Source: Blastocatellia bacterium (lineage in GTDB: Bacteria; Acidobacteriota; Blastocatellia; UBA7656). From it: a stretch of DNA of 64,000 bases. Position numbers and translations under genes: made by a program. Positions 48,565 through 57,162 of this stretch are shown in pieces (position 1 is the first letter of the stretch; each line of letters opens with the position of its first letter). The notes under the pieces were generated by a model. The model did not search any database. It saw only the letters and a program-made list of their open reading frames with translations, and had not been told where the DNA came from. Location of the stretch: contig DATENM010000055.1 of assembly GCA_035275065.1 (NCBI GenBank), positions 62,001-126,000 on the forward strand, read 5' to 3'.

Positions 48565-48893
48565 GTCGCGGACCCTGGCCCGCACCTGCTCAACCCTGCG
48601 CTTTTGCTCTCCACGGCCCTCCCCAATCTGCTAACATGGCAGTTGGATACAAAACGGGGCAACACATTTTTAGTAACCGGTTGCGCCGCCCGCGCGTCTT
48701 ATGCAGTGGTAATCGAGAAGCTCGGTTATCACGGCTCTTTGCCAGAGAAGTTCGCGGAGAGGCGCTGCGATTGGCAAAAGGCTGAACGGAGTTGACGTAA
48801 AAGCGTTCATTCAGGGCTTTGGCTTGACCAAAGCGCCTTGGCGCAGTCGTTAGCGCCGTCAACCAGTTAGCGACCATCACCCTGCCCCAACCA
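48565..48893. other. Intergenic region before the sigma-factor operon (329 bp)
   Basis: No gene or tandem repeat is convincing. A 63-codon frame at 48604-48795 lacks a ribosome site and family features. The operon's promoter should be here, but I cannot identify it confidently. Confidence 0.4.
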
Positions 48894-49652
48894 GTGGAGT
48901 GGATTTTGCGAAAGGGCGATCATCGCAGCGCGCAGAGCGCGGTCCCAGGCATGGCTGCCGGGGCGCGCGACGAGGTTTACTCGTTGTCGCCGCCGCCCGA
49001 AGAGGCTGCGCCTTCCGACGTCGAAGCACTGGAGGTGCGCGAGCCGGTCAACCCGGCCGAAGACGCGCTTGTCGAGCGCAGCCTCTCAGGCGATCACGAC
49101 GCCTTTGAAGTCCTGGTGCGCCGCTACAGCCCGCGCGTCTTCGCCATCATCGGCAGCTTCTTCCGCCGCCGTGACCAGATCGAAGACATCGCCCAGGAGG
49201 TCTTTGCCAAGGCTTTCTTTTCGCTGGCGACCTTCACGCTGGGGCGCTCGTTTGAAGCCTGGGTGGCGCGCATCGCCGTCAACGCCTGCTACGACCAACT
49301 GCGGGCGCAGCGGCGGCGCGGCGAACAGCAGACGCCGCACGAGTCTCAGGAAGAGGACGACTGGCTGGAGTTGCAGATGCTCGAAACGGCGCGGGCGCGG
49401 CACCGCTCGGAAGAGCGCCAGCGCGACGCCAGCGAGATTGCCGACCGCTTGCTTGCCAAGCTGGAGCCGGAAGACCGGCTCGTCGTGGTGCTGATTGACC
49501 GCGACGGTTACTCGGTCAAAGAAGTTAGCGAACTAACAGGGTGGGGTCAGTCGAAAGTCAAAGTTCGCGCCTTCCGGGCGCGCCGCGTGTTGCGCAACGC
49601 GATGAAGCGACTGATCCTCAGTGGGGAGCGCATGCAGAGGAGTAAGCAATGA
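48894..49652 (+). CDS. RNA polymerase sigma factor, ECF (RpoE-like)
   Basis: A 252-residue sigma-70 family factor. Region 2 is visible at about residues 65-140 (LVRRYSPRVFAIIGSFFRRR, then IEDIAQEVFAKAFFSL) and region 4 at about 185-235 (LEPEDRLVVVLIDRDGYSVK, then EVSELTGWGQSKVKVRAFRA). The N-terminus is about 50 residues longer than in RpoE and mostly acidic. The annotated start is GTG 48894; ATG 48951 (MAAGARDEV) is a shorter possibility. The stop overlaps the anti-sigma gene by 4 bp. The operon suggests control of envelope genes downstream. Confidence 0.93.
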   Translation: MEWILRKGDHRSAQSAVPGMAAGARDEVYSLSPPPEEAAPSDVEALEVREPVNPAEDALVERSLSGDHDAFEVLVRRYSPRVFAIIGSFFRRRDQIEDIAQEVFAKAFFSLATFTLGRSFEAWVARIAVNACYDQLRAQRRRGEQQTPHESQEEDDWLELQMLETARARHRSEERQRDASEIADRLLAKLEPEDRLVVVLIDRDGYSVKEVSELTGWGQSKVKVRAFRARRVLRNAMKRLILSGERMQRSKQ

Positions 49653-50188
49653 GTCAGAAGATGGCCTATCAGGAGACAATCACCTGTCGTGGAGCGCGCC
49701 GACAATTGCCGGCGCTGCTCGCCGTCAAGGAGGCGCGCGTCGTGCCCATCCGCCAGGCGCTGAGCGCCGCGGAGCGCGCCTCCGTCGAACGGCACCTCGG
49801 AACCTGCGACGGCTGCGCGATGGAATACAGGCTGCTTGCGCTTAGCCGCGCGACGCTCGACGCGGCGGCGGCCAGCGACATGCCCGCGCCCGACGAAGAT
49901 TTCTTCAAGGCGGTGCGCGCGCGCATTCACCGCGGCGAGCCGGCGGTCGAGCGCGCCGACGAATCGTGGACGGCGGCGCTCTTCGTCACGGCGCGGCAGT
50001 TGATCCCGGCCATGGCTTTGCTGCTGCTGCTGATCATCGGCGCCACTTTCCTTTGGAGCATCACCGCGCCGAAGGGCAGTCAACAGATCGCAGGCACCAT
50101 GCCGCTATTGTTCGATGACCCGTCGCCGTCGGTTGATGACGCGCTCGATAGCGTGATGGCCAGTGAGGAGAAGAAAAATGGAAAGTAA
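49649..50188 (+). CDS. Zinc-containing membrane anti-sigma factor
   Basis: A 179-residue protein translationally coupled to the sigma gene (ATGA overlap). A cytoplasmic zf-HC2/ZAS motif is present as VERHLGTCDGC (His49, Cys53, Cys56), with an additional Cys13. One membrane helix follows at about residues 120-142 (IPAMALLLLLIIGATFLW), then a short outer tail. It should hold the upstream sigma factor at the membrane until released by oxidation, ligand or proteolysis. The last 11 bp overlap the next gene. Confidence 0.9.
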   Translation: MSQKMAYQETITCRGARRQLPALLAVKEARVVPIRQALSAAERASVERHLGTCDGCAMEYRLLALSRATLDAAAASDMPAPDEDFFKAVRARIHRGEPAVERADESWTAALFVTARQLIPAMALLLLLIIGATFLWSITAPKGSQQIAGTMPLLFDDPSPSVDDALDSVMASEEKKNGK

Positions 50189-50621
50189 GACCAGCAGCCA
50201 GGCCAAAGCGCGCCTCGTCATTGCCGCGGTGTTCGTCATCGGCTTCGCGGCGGGGGCGCTGTCGCTGAACCTCTATCAAAAATTCACCAGCAACGCGCCT
50301 GAAAAAGTAGACCCGCACGACCGCGCCGGCGGCATCATCCAGCGCATCGATGAGAAGGTCAGCCTGAGCGAGGCGCAGAAGACGCAGATTCGCCAGATTC
50401 TCGATAACAACCGCGAGAAATACGCGGAGATTCGCAAAGAGACCGACCCGCTGTTGAAGCCGTTCGAGCCAAAGTTCGACGCCCTGCGCCAGCAGACGCG
50501 CAACGAGATTCGCGCCGTGCTAACCGAAAGCCAGTTGCCGAAGGTCGAAGAGATGTTTAAAGAAAAGGACCGCGAGCGCGAGCGTATGCAGCAGGAAGAG
50601 AAAGAAAGGCACAAGAAGTAG
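50178..50621 (+). CDS. CpxP/Spy-like periplasmic protein
   Basis: A 147-residue protein. The start at 50178 (MESKTSSQAKARLV) overlaps the anti-sigma stop. An N-terminal helix (LVIAAVFVIGFAAGALSLNL) anchors or exports it. The remainder is a long helical hairpin (VSLSEAQKTQIRQILDNNRE, RQQTRNEIRAVLTESQLPKV) with two LTxxQ-type elements, as in Spy, CpxP and metal-sensing CnrX/ZraP proteins. It probably acts as a periplasmic chaperone or stress sensor that tunes the sigma/anti-sigma pair. Confidence 0.86.
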   Translation: MESKTSSQAKARLVIAAVFVIGFAAGALSLNLYQKFTSNAPEKVDPHDRAGGIIQRIDEKVSLSEAQKTQIRQILDNNREKYAEIRKETDPLLKPFEPKFDALRQQTRNEIRAVLTESQLPKVEEMFKEKDRERERMQQEEKERHKK

Positions 50622-50676
50622 AGCCCCTACTTGAGGCCGGCGCTGTGGGTCCGGCAACAGAGAATCGACAGGATGT

Positions 50677-53600
50677 ATGAAGACTATGAAGAGACTTGTT
50701 ACCGCATCACTGATTTTGCTCTCATTGCTCACGAATCTTACCGTCATCGCCTTTGCCGACGAAGGCGAGCCGCAGGCGAATGTCGAGCTGCGCGGCACCA
50801 TCATTGACGAACAGAACGCCTACATCGCCGCCGCGCCCATCACGCTCGATGACGGGCAGGGCCATCATTACACGACGACGGCGGACGCCACGGGCCGCTA
50901 TCGCATCAGCGTAGCGCCCGGCGTTTATACGATGACCGTCGAAGTCGAAGGCTTCGCGAAGTTCGTCGAACAGATTGATCTGACGCAGAAACGCAAAGAC
51001 CCGTTCGACGTCAAGCTCGCCGTCATGATCACCGATCAGGTCGAAGTAAAAGACAACGCGCCCGGCGTTTCGACCGACCCCGACCGCAATCTGTCAGCGA
51101 TCACGCTGACCGAAAAAGACCTTGAAGCGCTGCCCGATGACCCGGACGAGCTGCTGCAAACTTTGAAGCAGATGGCGGGCGCGGCGGGCGGTGTTGACGA
51201 CGCGGCGGTCTATGTCGGCGGCTTCCGCGAGCGCGGCCAACTGCCGCCCAAAGAAGCCATTCTGCGGATCAACATCAATCAGAATCCCTACTCCGCGGAA
51301 TTTTCCGAGCCCGGTCATGGGCGCATCGAGATCATCACCAAGCCGGGAACGGACACCTATCACGGCGGCTTCAATATGAACTTCAACGACGAGTCGTTGA
51401 ATGCCCGCGACCCGTTCGCAAACTTCCGCGCGCCCCTCCAAACGCGGCGCTTCGGCGGTAACTTCAGCGGGCCGATCATCCACAACCGTCTTGGCTTCTT
51501 CTTCGATTTCCAGAGGTTCGAGAACGACGGCAACGATATCGTCAACGCCATCGTGCTCAACCCCGTGACCTTGCAGCCAGAGCCGTTCAGCGCGACGCTG
51601 CTGACGCCGACGCGAGGCTTGAATTTCTCGATCCGCACCGACTATCTGCTCAATAGCAAGCATACGCTGGGCTTTCAGTACCGGCGTTCGACCAACGAAT
51701 CACAGCGGGCCAACGGTGGCGGCTTCGCCTTGCCGGAGCGGGCGACGCAATCATCCTCAAGCGAGGACACGCTCCGTTTTTCGCTGACGACGATTGCCAG
51801 CGAGCATGCCGTTAATGAGCTGCGCTTGCAGCTCAGCCGGCGCAACAACAACTCGGCGTCGCTGTCGGACGCTATCGCAATCAACGTGCTTGACGCCTTC
51901 AATGGCGGCGGCAGCCAGGCGTTTACCGACAACATCAACCGCAACCTCGACCTCACGGACACGCTGACCTACAGCTACAAATCGCACACCTTCAAAGGTG
52001 GGTGGCGCGCCGAAGGCTTGCAGTTCGACAACCTCAACCGCTCGAACTTCGGCGGCACCTTCGTTTTCGGCAGGGACTTCGAGCGCGACGCGCAGGGCAA
52101 CATCCTGCTGAACGCGCAAGGCGTGGCGACGCCGATCAGCCCAATCGAGCTTTACCGGCGCGTCGTCACAGGCGTTCCCGGATACCGCGCGTCGCAGTTT
52201 TCGATCAACCGCGGCGATCCGTTCATCGGCTTCTCGCAGTGGCAGTACGGCCTCTTCGCGCAAGATGATTGGAAAGTCTCGCAGCGCCTGACCCTTTCGT
52301 ATGGCCTGCGCGGCGAGTTCCAGACGCACCTGCAAGACAAGCTGAACATCGCGCCGCGCCTCGCTGTGGCCTGGAATCCCGACAAGGCGCGCAAGAGCAC
52401 GATACGCGGCGGCGCGGGCGTCTTCTACTCGCAGCTTGACAGCGGCATCACGGCGGACACGATCCGCCTGGACGGCGAGCATCAGCAGCAATTCACGATT
52501 CCGCAGCCGGCCTTCTATCCGGTGATTCCCGACAACTTCAATGCGTTGTCGCGGGTGCAGCCGACGATTCGTATCAAAGCCGAAGACCTGAACGCGCCCT
52601 ATACGATTCAGAGCACCATCGGCTATGAACGGCGGTTGCCGCACAATATCTTTGCCGCGGTGACCTACACCTGGATGCGCGGCGTCCACCTGCTGCGGAC
52701 GCGCAACATCAATGCGCCGCTCGGATTTACTGGTGGGCAGGCGGTGCTGCCGTTCCCCGGCGAAGGGCCAATTCTACAGTTCGAGTCTACCGGCCTTTCG
52801 ACGCGCCACCAGTTGGTGTTCAACGTGAACGCGAACATCAATCAGCGGCTCAATTTCTTCGCCTTCTACACGCTGGCTTCGACGCACAGCAACGCCGACG
52901 GCGCCTACTCGACTCCGGCCAACCCTTATGACCTGACGACCGAGTGGGGCCGCGCCGGGGGCGATGTTCGCCACAACTTTTTCATGATGACCAACGTGAC
53001 ATTGCCGTGGAGCCTGCGCCTCACGCCGTCGGTCGTTATCCGCAGCGGCGGGCCGTTCAACATTACAACCGGGCGCGATAACAACCGCGACAACGTCTAC
53101 TCTGACCGCCCGGCGTTTGCGCAGCCCGGTGACCCCGGCGCGATTGTGACGCGCTTTGGCGTCTTCAACCCTGACCCGCAGCTAGGCGACCAGATCATTC
53201 CGCGCAATTATGGCGATGGGCCGGGAGCCATTACCGCCAACCTCACGCTGTCGAAGACCTTCGGCTTCGGGGCGCCGGCCAATAGCTATGGTAATCGCGC
53301 TGCGGCTCAAGGCAATCAATCGAAGCCGGCGGACGGGCAATCCAATCAGAACCAGCGCGGTAACAATCGTGGCGGCAACAATCGCGGCGGCAATACCCGC
53401 GGCGGCGGCGCCAGCCCGATGATGATGCAGCGCGGCGGCGGCGGCCCGATGATGATGGGTGGCTTTGGCGGCGACACGCGTCACAAGTACAACCTGACGA
53501 TTGGGGTCAACGCCATCAATATCTTCAATCATCTCAACCCGGGGAATTATAACGGCGTGCTGACCTCGCCCTTCTTCGGCATCGCCAACCGCTCCTGCGG

Positions 53601-53685
53601 GGGTGGCGGCGGCGGCGGCTTCGGCGGCTTCTTCGGTGGCTGCGGCCCGCGGCGCGTCGAGCTGAATATGCGATTCAGTTTCTAG
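50677..53685 (+). CDS. Oar-type TonB-dependent receptor
   Basis: A 1002-residue outer-membrane protein. The signal peptide (MKTMKRLVTASLILLSLL) is followed by a carboxypeptidase-regulatory-like domain (residues about 38-115: GTIIDEQNAYIAAAPITLDD) and a plug region (PDDPDELLQTLKQMAGAAGG, then RGQLPPKEAILRININQNPY). A 22-strand-type barrel follows, ending in the aromatic C-terminus ELNMRFSF. Near residues 880-930 is a Gly/Asn/Arg-rich insert (RGNNRGGNNRGGN, MMMQRGGGGPMMM) that probably forms an extracellular loop. These receptors are abundant in Acidobacteriota. It lies in the operon after the CpxP-like gene, so it is probably controlled by the sigma factor. Confidence 0.9.
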   Translation: MKTMKRLVTASLILLSLLTNLTVIAFADEGEPQANVELRGTIIDEQNAYIAAAPITLDDGQGHHYTTTADATGRYRISVAPGVYTMTVEVEGFAKFVEQIDLTQKRKDPFDVKLAVMITDQVEVKDNAPGVSTDPDRNLSAITLTEKDLEALPDDPDELLQTLKQMAGAAGGVDDAAVYVGGFRERGQLPPKEAILRININQNPYSAEFSEPGHGRIEIITKPGTDTYHGGFNMNFNDESLNARDPFANFRAPLQTRRFGGNFSGPIIHNRLGFFFDFQRFENDGNDIVNAIVLNPVTLQPEPFSATLLTPTRGLNFSIRTDYLLNSKHTLGFQYRRSTNESQRANGGGFALPERATQSSSSEDTLRFSLTTIASEHAVNELRLQLSRRNNNSASLSDAIAINVLDAFNGGGSQAFTDNINRNLDLTDTLTYSYKSHTFKGGWRAEGLQFDNLNRSNFGGTFVFGRDFERDAQGNILLNAQGVATPISPIELYRRVVTGVPGYRASQFSINRGDPFIGFSQWQYGLFAQDDWKVSQRLTLSYGLRGEFQTHLQDKLNIAPRLAVAWNPDKARKSTIRGGAGVFYSQLDSGITADTIRLDGEHQQQFTIPQPAFYPVIPDNFNALSRVQPTIRIKAEDLNAPYTIQSTIGYERRLPHNIFAAVTYTWMRGVHLLRTRNINAPLGFTGGQAVLPFPGEGPILQFESTGLSTRHQLVFNVNANINQRLNFFAFYTLASTHSNADGAYSTPANPYDLTTEWGRAGGDVRHNFFMMTNVTLPWSLRLTPSVVIRSGGPFNITTGRDNNRDNVYSDRPAFAQPGDPGAIVTRFGVFNPDPQLGDQIIPRNYGDGPGAITANLTLSKTFGFGAPANSYGNRAAAQGNQSKPADGQSNQNQRGNNRGGNNRGGNTRGGGASPMMMQRGGGGPMMMGGFGGDTRHKYNLTIGVNAINIFNHLNPGNYNGVLTSPFFGIANRSCGGGGGGGFGGFFGGCGPRRVELNMRFSF

Positions 53686-53721
53686 GTCGGACTGTGTGAA
53701 TAGGTTTAAGGAGCAAGCAGA

Positions 53722-54408
53722 ATGAAAAGATTTTTGGGCTTATTTTTTGTAATGGCGGTGATGCTGGGCGCGACCTCAATCGCGAACGCGCAAGACATGC
53801 CGCCGGGTGGGGTGCCGGGTGGCGGTGGCATGCGCATGCAGATGCCGGAATTCAAAGACCTCGACAAGAACAAAGACGGCAAGATCAGCAAAGACGAGTG
53901 GCAGGGGCCGCCGCAGTTCTTTGACCGTCTCGACACCAACAAAGACGGCGCTATTGATGAGGCTGAGTGGGGCGCAATGCGCAATCGCATGGGCGGCGGC
54001 GGCGGCGGTCGCGGCTTCGGCGAATCGCTGACGAAATTCCTCGACGCCAATAAAGACAGCAAAATCTCGCGCGACGAGTTCGCCAAGATGCTGACGCTGT
54101 TCGACGCGCTCGACGCCAACCACGACGGCGAATTATCACAGGAAGAACTGAACGGTCTCTTCCGCGCCATCAACACGGCGGCGAATGAGGCACAGAACCA
54201 GGCGACCGGTGGCGTCGATGTCACCAACCTGTTCACCAAGTTTGACAAGAACAAAGACGGCAAGCTGACGGCAGATGAAGTGACCGACGAGCGCACCTTC
54301 AAAGCGCTCGACCTCAACAAAGACGGCTCAGTGACCCGCGACGAAGCCGAAACGGCGCTCAAACAGATGGCCGAACGCGCCAAAGCCAAAAAGCAAGCAC
54401 AGCAATAA
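53722..54408 (+). CDS. Secreted EF-hand calcium-binding protein
   Basis: A 228-residue exported protein with a signal peptide (MKRFLGLFFVMAVMLGATS) and six EF-hand loops: DKNKDGKISKDE, DTNKDGAIDEAE, DANKDSKISRDE, DANHDGELSQEE, DKNKDGKLTADE and DLNKDGSVTRDE. All six have acidic ligands in positions 1, 3 and 5 and Glu at position 12, except the last, which should still bind. It should bind several calcium ions in the periplasm. It starts 36 bp after the receptor and may be co-expressed with it. The stop abuts a heptamer hairpin. Confidence 0.92.
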   Translation: MKRFLGLFFVMAVMLGATSIANAQDMPPGGVPGGGGMRMQMPEFKDLDKNKDGKISKDEWQGPPQFFDRLDTNKDGAIDEAEWGAMRNRMGGGGGGRGFGESLTKFLDANKDSKISRDEFAKMLTLFDALDANHDGELSQEELNGLFRAINTAANEAQNQATGGVDVTNLFTKFDKNKDGKLTADEVTDERTFKALDLNKDGSVTRDEAETALKQMAERAKAKKQAQQ

Positions 54409-54510
54409 GTCGGGAGTCAGGAGTCAGAAGTCAGAAGTCAGAATGGAAGAGGAAGTCGGACGCTCGCTTCCGTTTTTATTCTGACTCCTGACTCCTGACT
54501 CCTGACTTCT
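54409..54510. repeat. GTCAGAA/GTCAGGA heptamer hairpin
   Basis: Left arm directly after the stop (54409-54444), right arm 54479-54510, with loop GGAAGAGGAAGTCGG ... TTCCGTTTTTATT shared with 23117-23209. The next gene starts 8 nt after it. Confidence 0.9.
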
Positions 54511-54518
54511 TCCTCCTG

Positions 54519-55196
54519 ATGTTAAAAGCCATCATCTTTGACTGCGACGGAGTGATTGCCGATAGCGAGCCGCTGCACCTTGCGGCCTTGCAGCGCGCGC
54601 TCAGCGAAGAAGGCATCACGCTTACCGAAGAGACCTACTTTCGCGAATACCTCGCCCTCGACGACCGCGGCTGTTTTACCAAAGCCTTCCACACTCATGG
54701 AAAAGAGCTGACCGCGGACAAGCTGCGCGAGCTGATCGAGCACAAGGCGGCGCGGCTTGAGCCGGTGATGCGCGAACACCTGCGCATCTTTCCAGGCGTC
54801 GCCGAGTTCATTCGCGCGGCGGCGGCGCGCTACACGATGGCTGTTGCATCGGGCGCGCTCAGTCACGAGATCAACTTGATCCTCGAATTTGCCGGCGTGC
54901 GCGATTGCTTTGCCGCAATCGTGAGCGCCGAGGACGTAACGCGCGGCAAACCTGATCCCGAAGCGTTCAGAAAAGCTCACGCGGCGTTAAGCGCGCAGCA
55001 AGCCGGCGGCATCGCCGTCGCCGAGTGCCTGGTCATCGAAGATTCGCTGCACGGCGTCGAAGCCGGCAAGCGCGCCGGCATGGCGGTGCTGGCGGTGACC
55101 AATTCCTACCCGCGCGAACGCTTGCTCGCCGCCGATATGGTGATCGCGAGCTTTGCTGAACTGGCGCTCAGCGACCTTGAGCGGCTGATGCGCTAA
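54519..55196 (+). CDS. HAD-superfamily phosphatase/phosphoglucomutase
   Basis: A 225-residue haloacid-dehalogenase fold enzyme with the nucleophile motif IIFDCDGVIADSEPLH (Asp9, Asp11), a helical cap, VASGALSHEI (motif II), GKPDPEAFRKA (motif III Lys) and VIEDSLHGVEAGKRAGM (motif IV). The cap and sequence are closest to beta-phosphoglucomutase and 2-deoxyglucose-6-phosphatase types. The substrate is unresolved. It is preceded directly by the repeat hairpin and probably has its own promoter or reads through from the EF-hand gene. Confidence 0.92.
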   Translation: MLKAIIFDCDGVIADSEPLHLAALQRALSEEGITLTEETYFREYLALDDRGCFTKAFHTHGKELTADKLRELIEHKAARLEPVMREHLRIFPGVAEFIRAAAARYTMAVASGALSHEINLILEFAGVRDCFAAIVSAEDVTRGKPDPEAFRKAHAALSAQQAGGIAVAECLVIEDSLHGVEAGKRAGMAVLAVTNSYPRERLLAADMVIASFAELALSDLERLMR

Positions 55197-55351
55197 ATCC
55201 GCAAAGCTCGCAATCAGATAGCGTTTATCTCGCCAACGCCCTTCCCTTCCCATGTTTTCGCCAGGCATGGCGTTTTTGGTCTTGATGGACATTCGCCGGG
55301 CTTCAAAGTAATATAGATTTTCACTGATGGGGAAAGGATCAGAGCAAACCG

Positions 55352-56377
55352 ATGGCGCAGCCTGAAATCGAAAGTGTCGAGCCCGCAGCCGGTGTCGAAG
55401 GCGGCGAGGTGATCATCACCTGCCGGGGCTTTGCCTTTTCGACCTACGATCAGGCGCTCGTCCAATTCGGCGGCGCCGACACGCGCCCCATCAGTTGCTC
55501 GCCAACGCGCGTCATCGCGCCGATCCCTGCAAGCGACCTGGTGGCGGGCGAGATTAGCATCACGCTCTCGGCCAACGGCAAGCATAGCAAAGGCCGCCCA
55601 TTTGTCGCCGGTGAAAAGATCGCTGAAAACCTGCACCCGGTTTCAAACCCGGCCTACGACCGCGACAACGGCGCGATCTACACGACGCTGTCGGGAACGC
55701 GCGGCCAGAAGGTGCCGGTTTCGGTTTACAAAATCACGCCCGATGGCGAAAGCGAGCCGTTTCTGACCGACATCGTCAACCCGACGGGCCTGGCCTTTAG
55801 CCCCGACGGCGAGATGTACATCACCAGCCGCTTCGACGGCACGGTCTATCGCGTCACGCCTTTCAAGGAAGCCGAAGCCTTTGCCCACAACCTCGGCATT
55901 GCCACCGGCATCGCCTTTGACAACGCAGGCCGCATGTACGTCGGCGACCGCGGCGGCACCATCTACAGCATCAATGACATTGGCGAGGCGACGAGCTTTG
56001 CGACGCTCGAACCGAGCATGGCCGCTTATCATCTGGCGTTCGGGCCGGACGGTCATCTCTACGTTTCCGGCCCGTCGCTCTCCAGCTTTGACAGCATCGT
56101 CCGCATCTCGCCGGAAGGCGAAGTGATCCGCTTCTTCACCGGCCTGGGCCGCCCGCAAGGCATGGCGTTTGACCGACAAGGGAACCTCTATGTTGCGGCG
56201 AGCCGGCGCGGCCATCGCGGCATCGTCAAGATTACGCCGGATGCCGAGGCCGAGATCATTGTCGCCGGCATCGGACTGGTCGGCCTATGCTTCGACGATC
56301 ACGGCAGCATGATCGTCGCCTCGAATCGCGAATTGTATAGCCTGCCTCTCGGCATCGAAGGCTACTGGCCTTTCTAA
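55352..56377 (+). CDS. IPT/TIG domain plus NHL-type beta-propeller protein
   Basis: A 341-residue protein. An IPT/TIG immunoglobulin-like domain (residues 5-90: VEPAAGVEGGEVIITCRGFA, then RPISCSPTRVIAPIPAS) precedes a six-bladed NHL/SMP-30-like propeller with repeated GLAFSPDGEMYITSRFDGTV, GIAFDNAGRMYVGDRGGTIY, HLAFGPDGHLYVSGPS and GMAFDRQGNLYVAASRRG. No signal peptide is visible, so the location is uncertain although such domains are usually extracytoplasmic. Sugar-lactone hydrolysis or protein binding are both possible. Confidence 0.85.
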   Translation: MAQPEIESVEPAAGVEGGEVIITCRGFAFSTYDQALVQFGGADTRPISCSPTRVIAPIPASDLVAGEISITLSANGKHSKGRPFVAGEKIAENLHPVSNPAYDRDNGAIYTTLSGTRGQKVPVSVYKITPDGESEPFLTDIVNPTGLAFSPDGEMYITSRFDGTVYRVTPFKEAEAFAHNLGIATGIAFDNAGRMYVGDRGGTIYSINDIGEATSFATLEPSMAAYHLAFGPDGHLYVSGPSLSSFDSIVRISPEGEVIRFFTGLGRPQGMAFDRQGNLYVAASRRGHRGIVKITPDAEAEIIVAGIGLVGLCFDDHGSMIVASNRELYSLPLGIEGYWPF

Positions 56378-56445
56378 TCCAGCAAGCGACATGACGATCA
56401 GCAACCACGGCAGACGCCCGCATCGGCTTGAGTGGGAGTAAAAGA

Positions 56446-57141
56446 TTGGAACAACTGCTACAAAAAATTCAGATCGGCAACCTGATCATCTGGTTCATCG
56501 TGTTGCTGTTTTCGCTGTCCTTTCATGAAGCGGCACACGCGTGGACTTCCGAGCGCTTCGGCGACGACACGGGGCGAATGCAGGGGCGAATCACGCTCAA
56601 CCCGATTGCTCACATAGACCCGATTGGCACGATTCTTTTCCCGATTCTGAGCGCCATCGGCGGCATCCCGCTGCTCGGCTGGGCCAAGCCTGTGCAGACC
56701 AACCCGCTGCTGTGGCGCGAAAAGACGAAGGCCAACATTATGGTCAGCGCCGCCGGCCCCTTGAGCAATTTCATCCTGGCGGTGATCGCTTTCATCATCA
56801 TCAAGGCGCTGCTAATGAGTAGCGTGCTGACGTTGAGTGGCGGCTATTACACGCTGGTAACGCCTGCGGCGGGACAGGCGGCGTTCATGGCCCCGCTCGC
56901 GGTGTTTCTCAGCGTCATGCTCTTGCTCAACGTCCTGCTCGGCGTCTTTAACTTCATTCCGGTGCCGCCGCTCGACGGCAGCCATATCCTTGAAGAGATG
57001 TTGCCTTCCGGCATGCAGGAAGCCTATTACCAGATTCGCCCATTCGGTTTCATCCTGCTTTACCTGTTGATGTTTCTCGGCGTATTCAATGCGATTCTAA
57101 AGCCGGTGTATAGTGCCGTGCTCTACGTGCTCGGCGCCTAG
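56446..57141 (+). CDS. Site-2-protease-family (M50) membrane peptidase
   Basis: A 231-residue intramembrane zinc protease of the compact S2P/SREBF type. The catalytic HEAAH is in SFHEAAHAWTSERFGDDTGR, and the second metal motif is NFIPVPPLDGSHILEEML. About six hydrophobic helices are predicted. TTG at 56446, eight bases after GGGAG, is taken as start; TTG 56428 would add six residues. The order M50 protease-trpS-scpA-scpB-pseudouridine synthase is a recurring cluster in this phylum as I recall. The substrate is unknown. Confidence 0.9.
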   Translation: MEQLLQKIQIGNLIIWFIVLLFSLSFHEAAHAWTSERFGDDTGRMQGRITLNPIAHIDPIGTILFPILSAIGGIPLLGWAKPVQTNPLLWREKTKANIMVSAAGPLSNFILAVIAFIIIKALLMSSVLTLSGGYYTLVTPAAGQAAFMAPLAVFLSVMLLLNVLLGVFNFIPVPPLDGSHILEEMLPSGMQEAYYQIRPFGFILLYLLMFLGVFNAILKPVYSAVLYVLGA

Positions 57142-57162
57142 AATTAAACGAGGGAGTTTGCC

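Noticed and set aside
48604..48795. 63-codon plus-strand frame before the sigma gene
   Set aside because: No ribosome-binding site, mixed composition and no similarity to any family I know.
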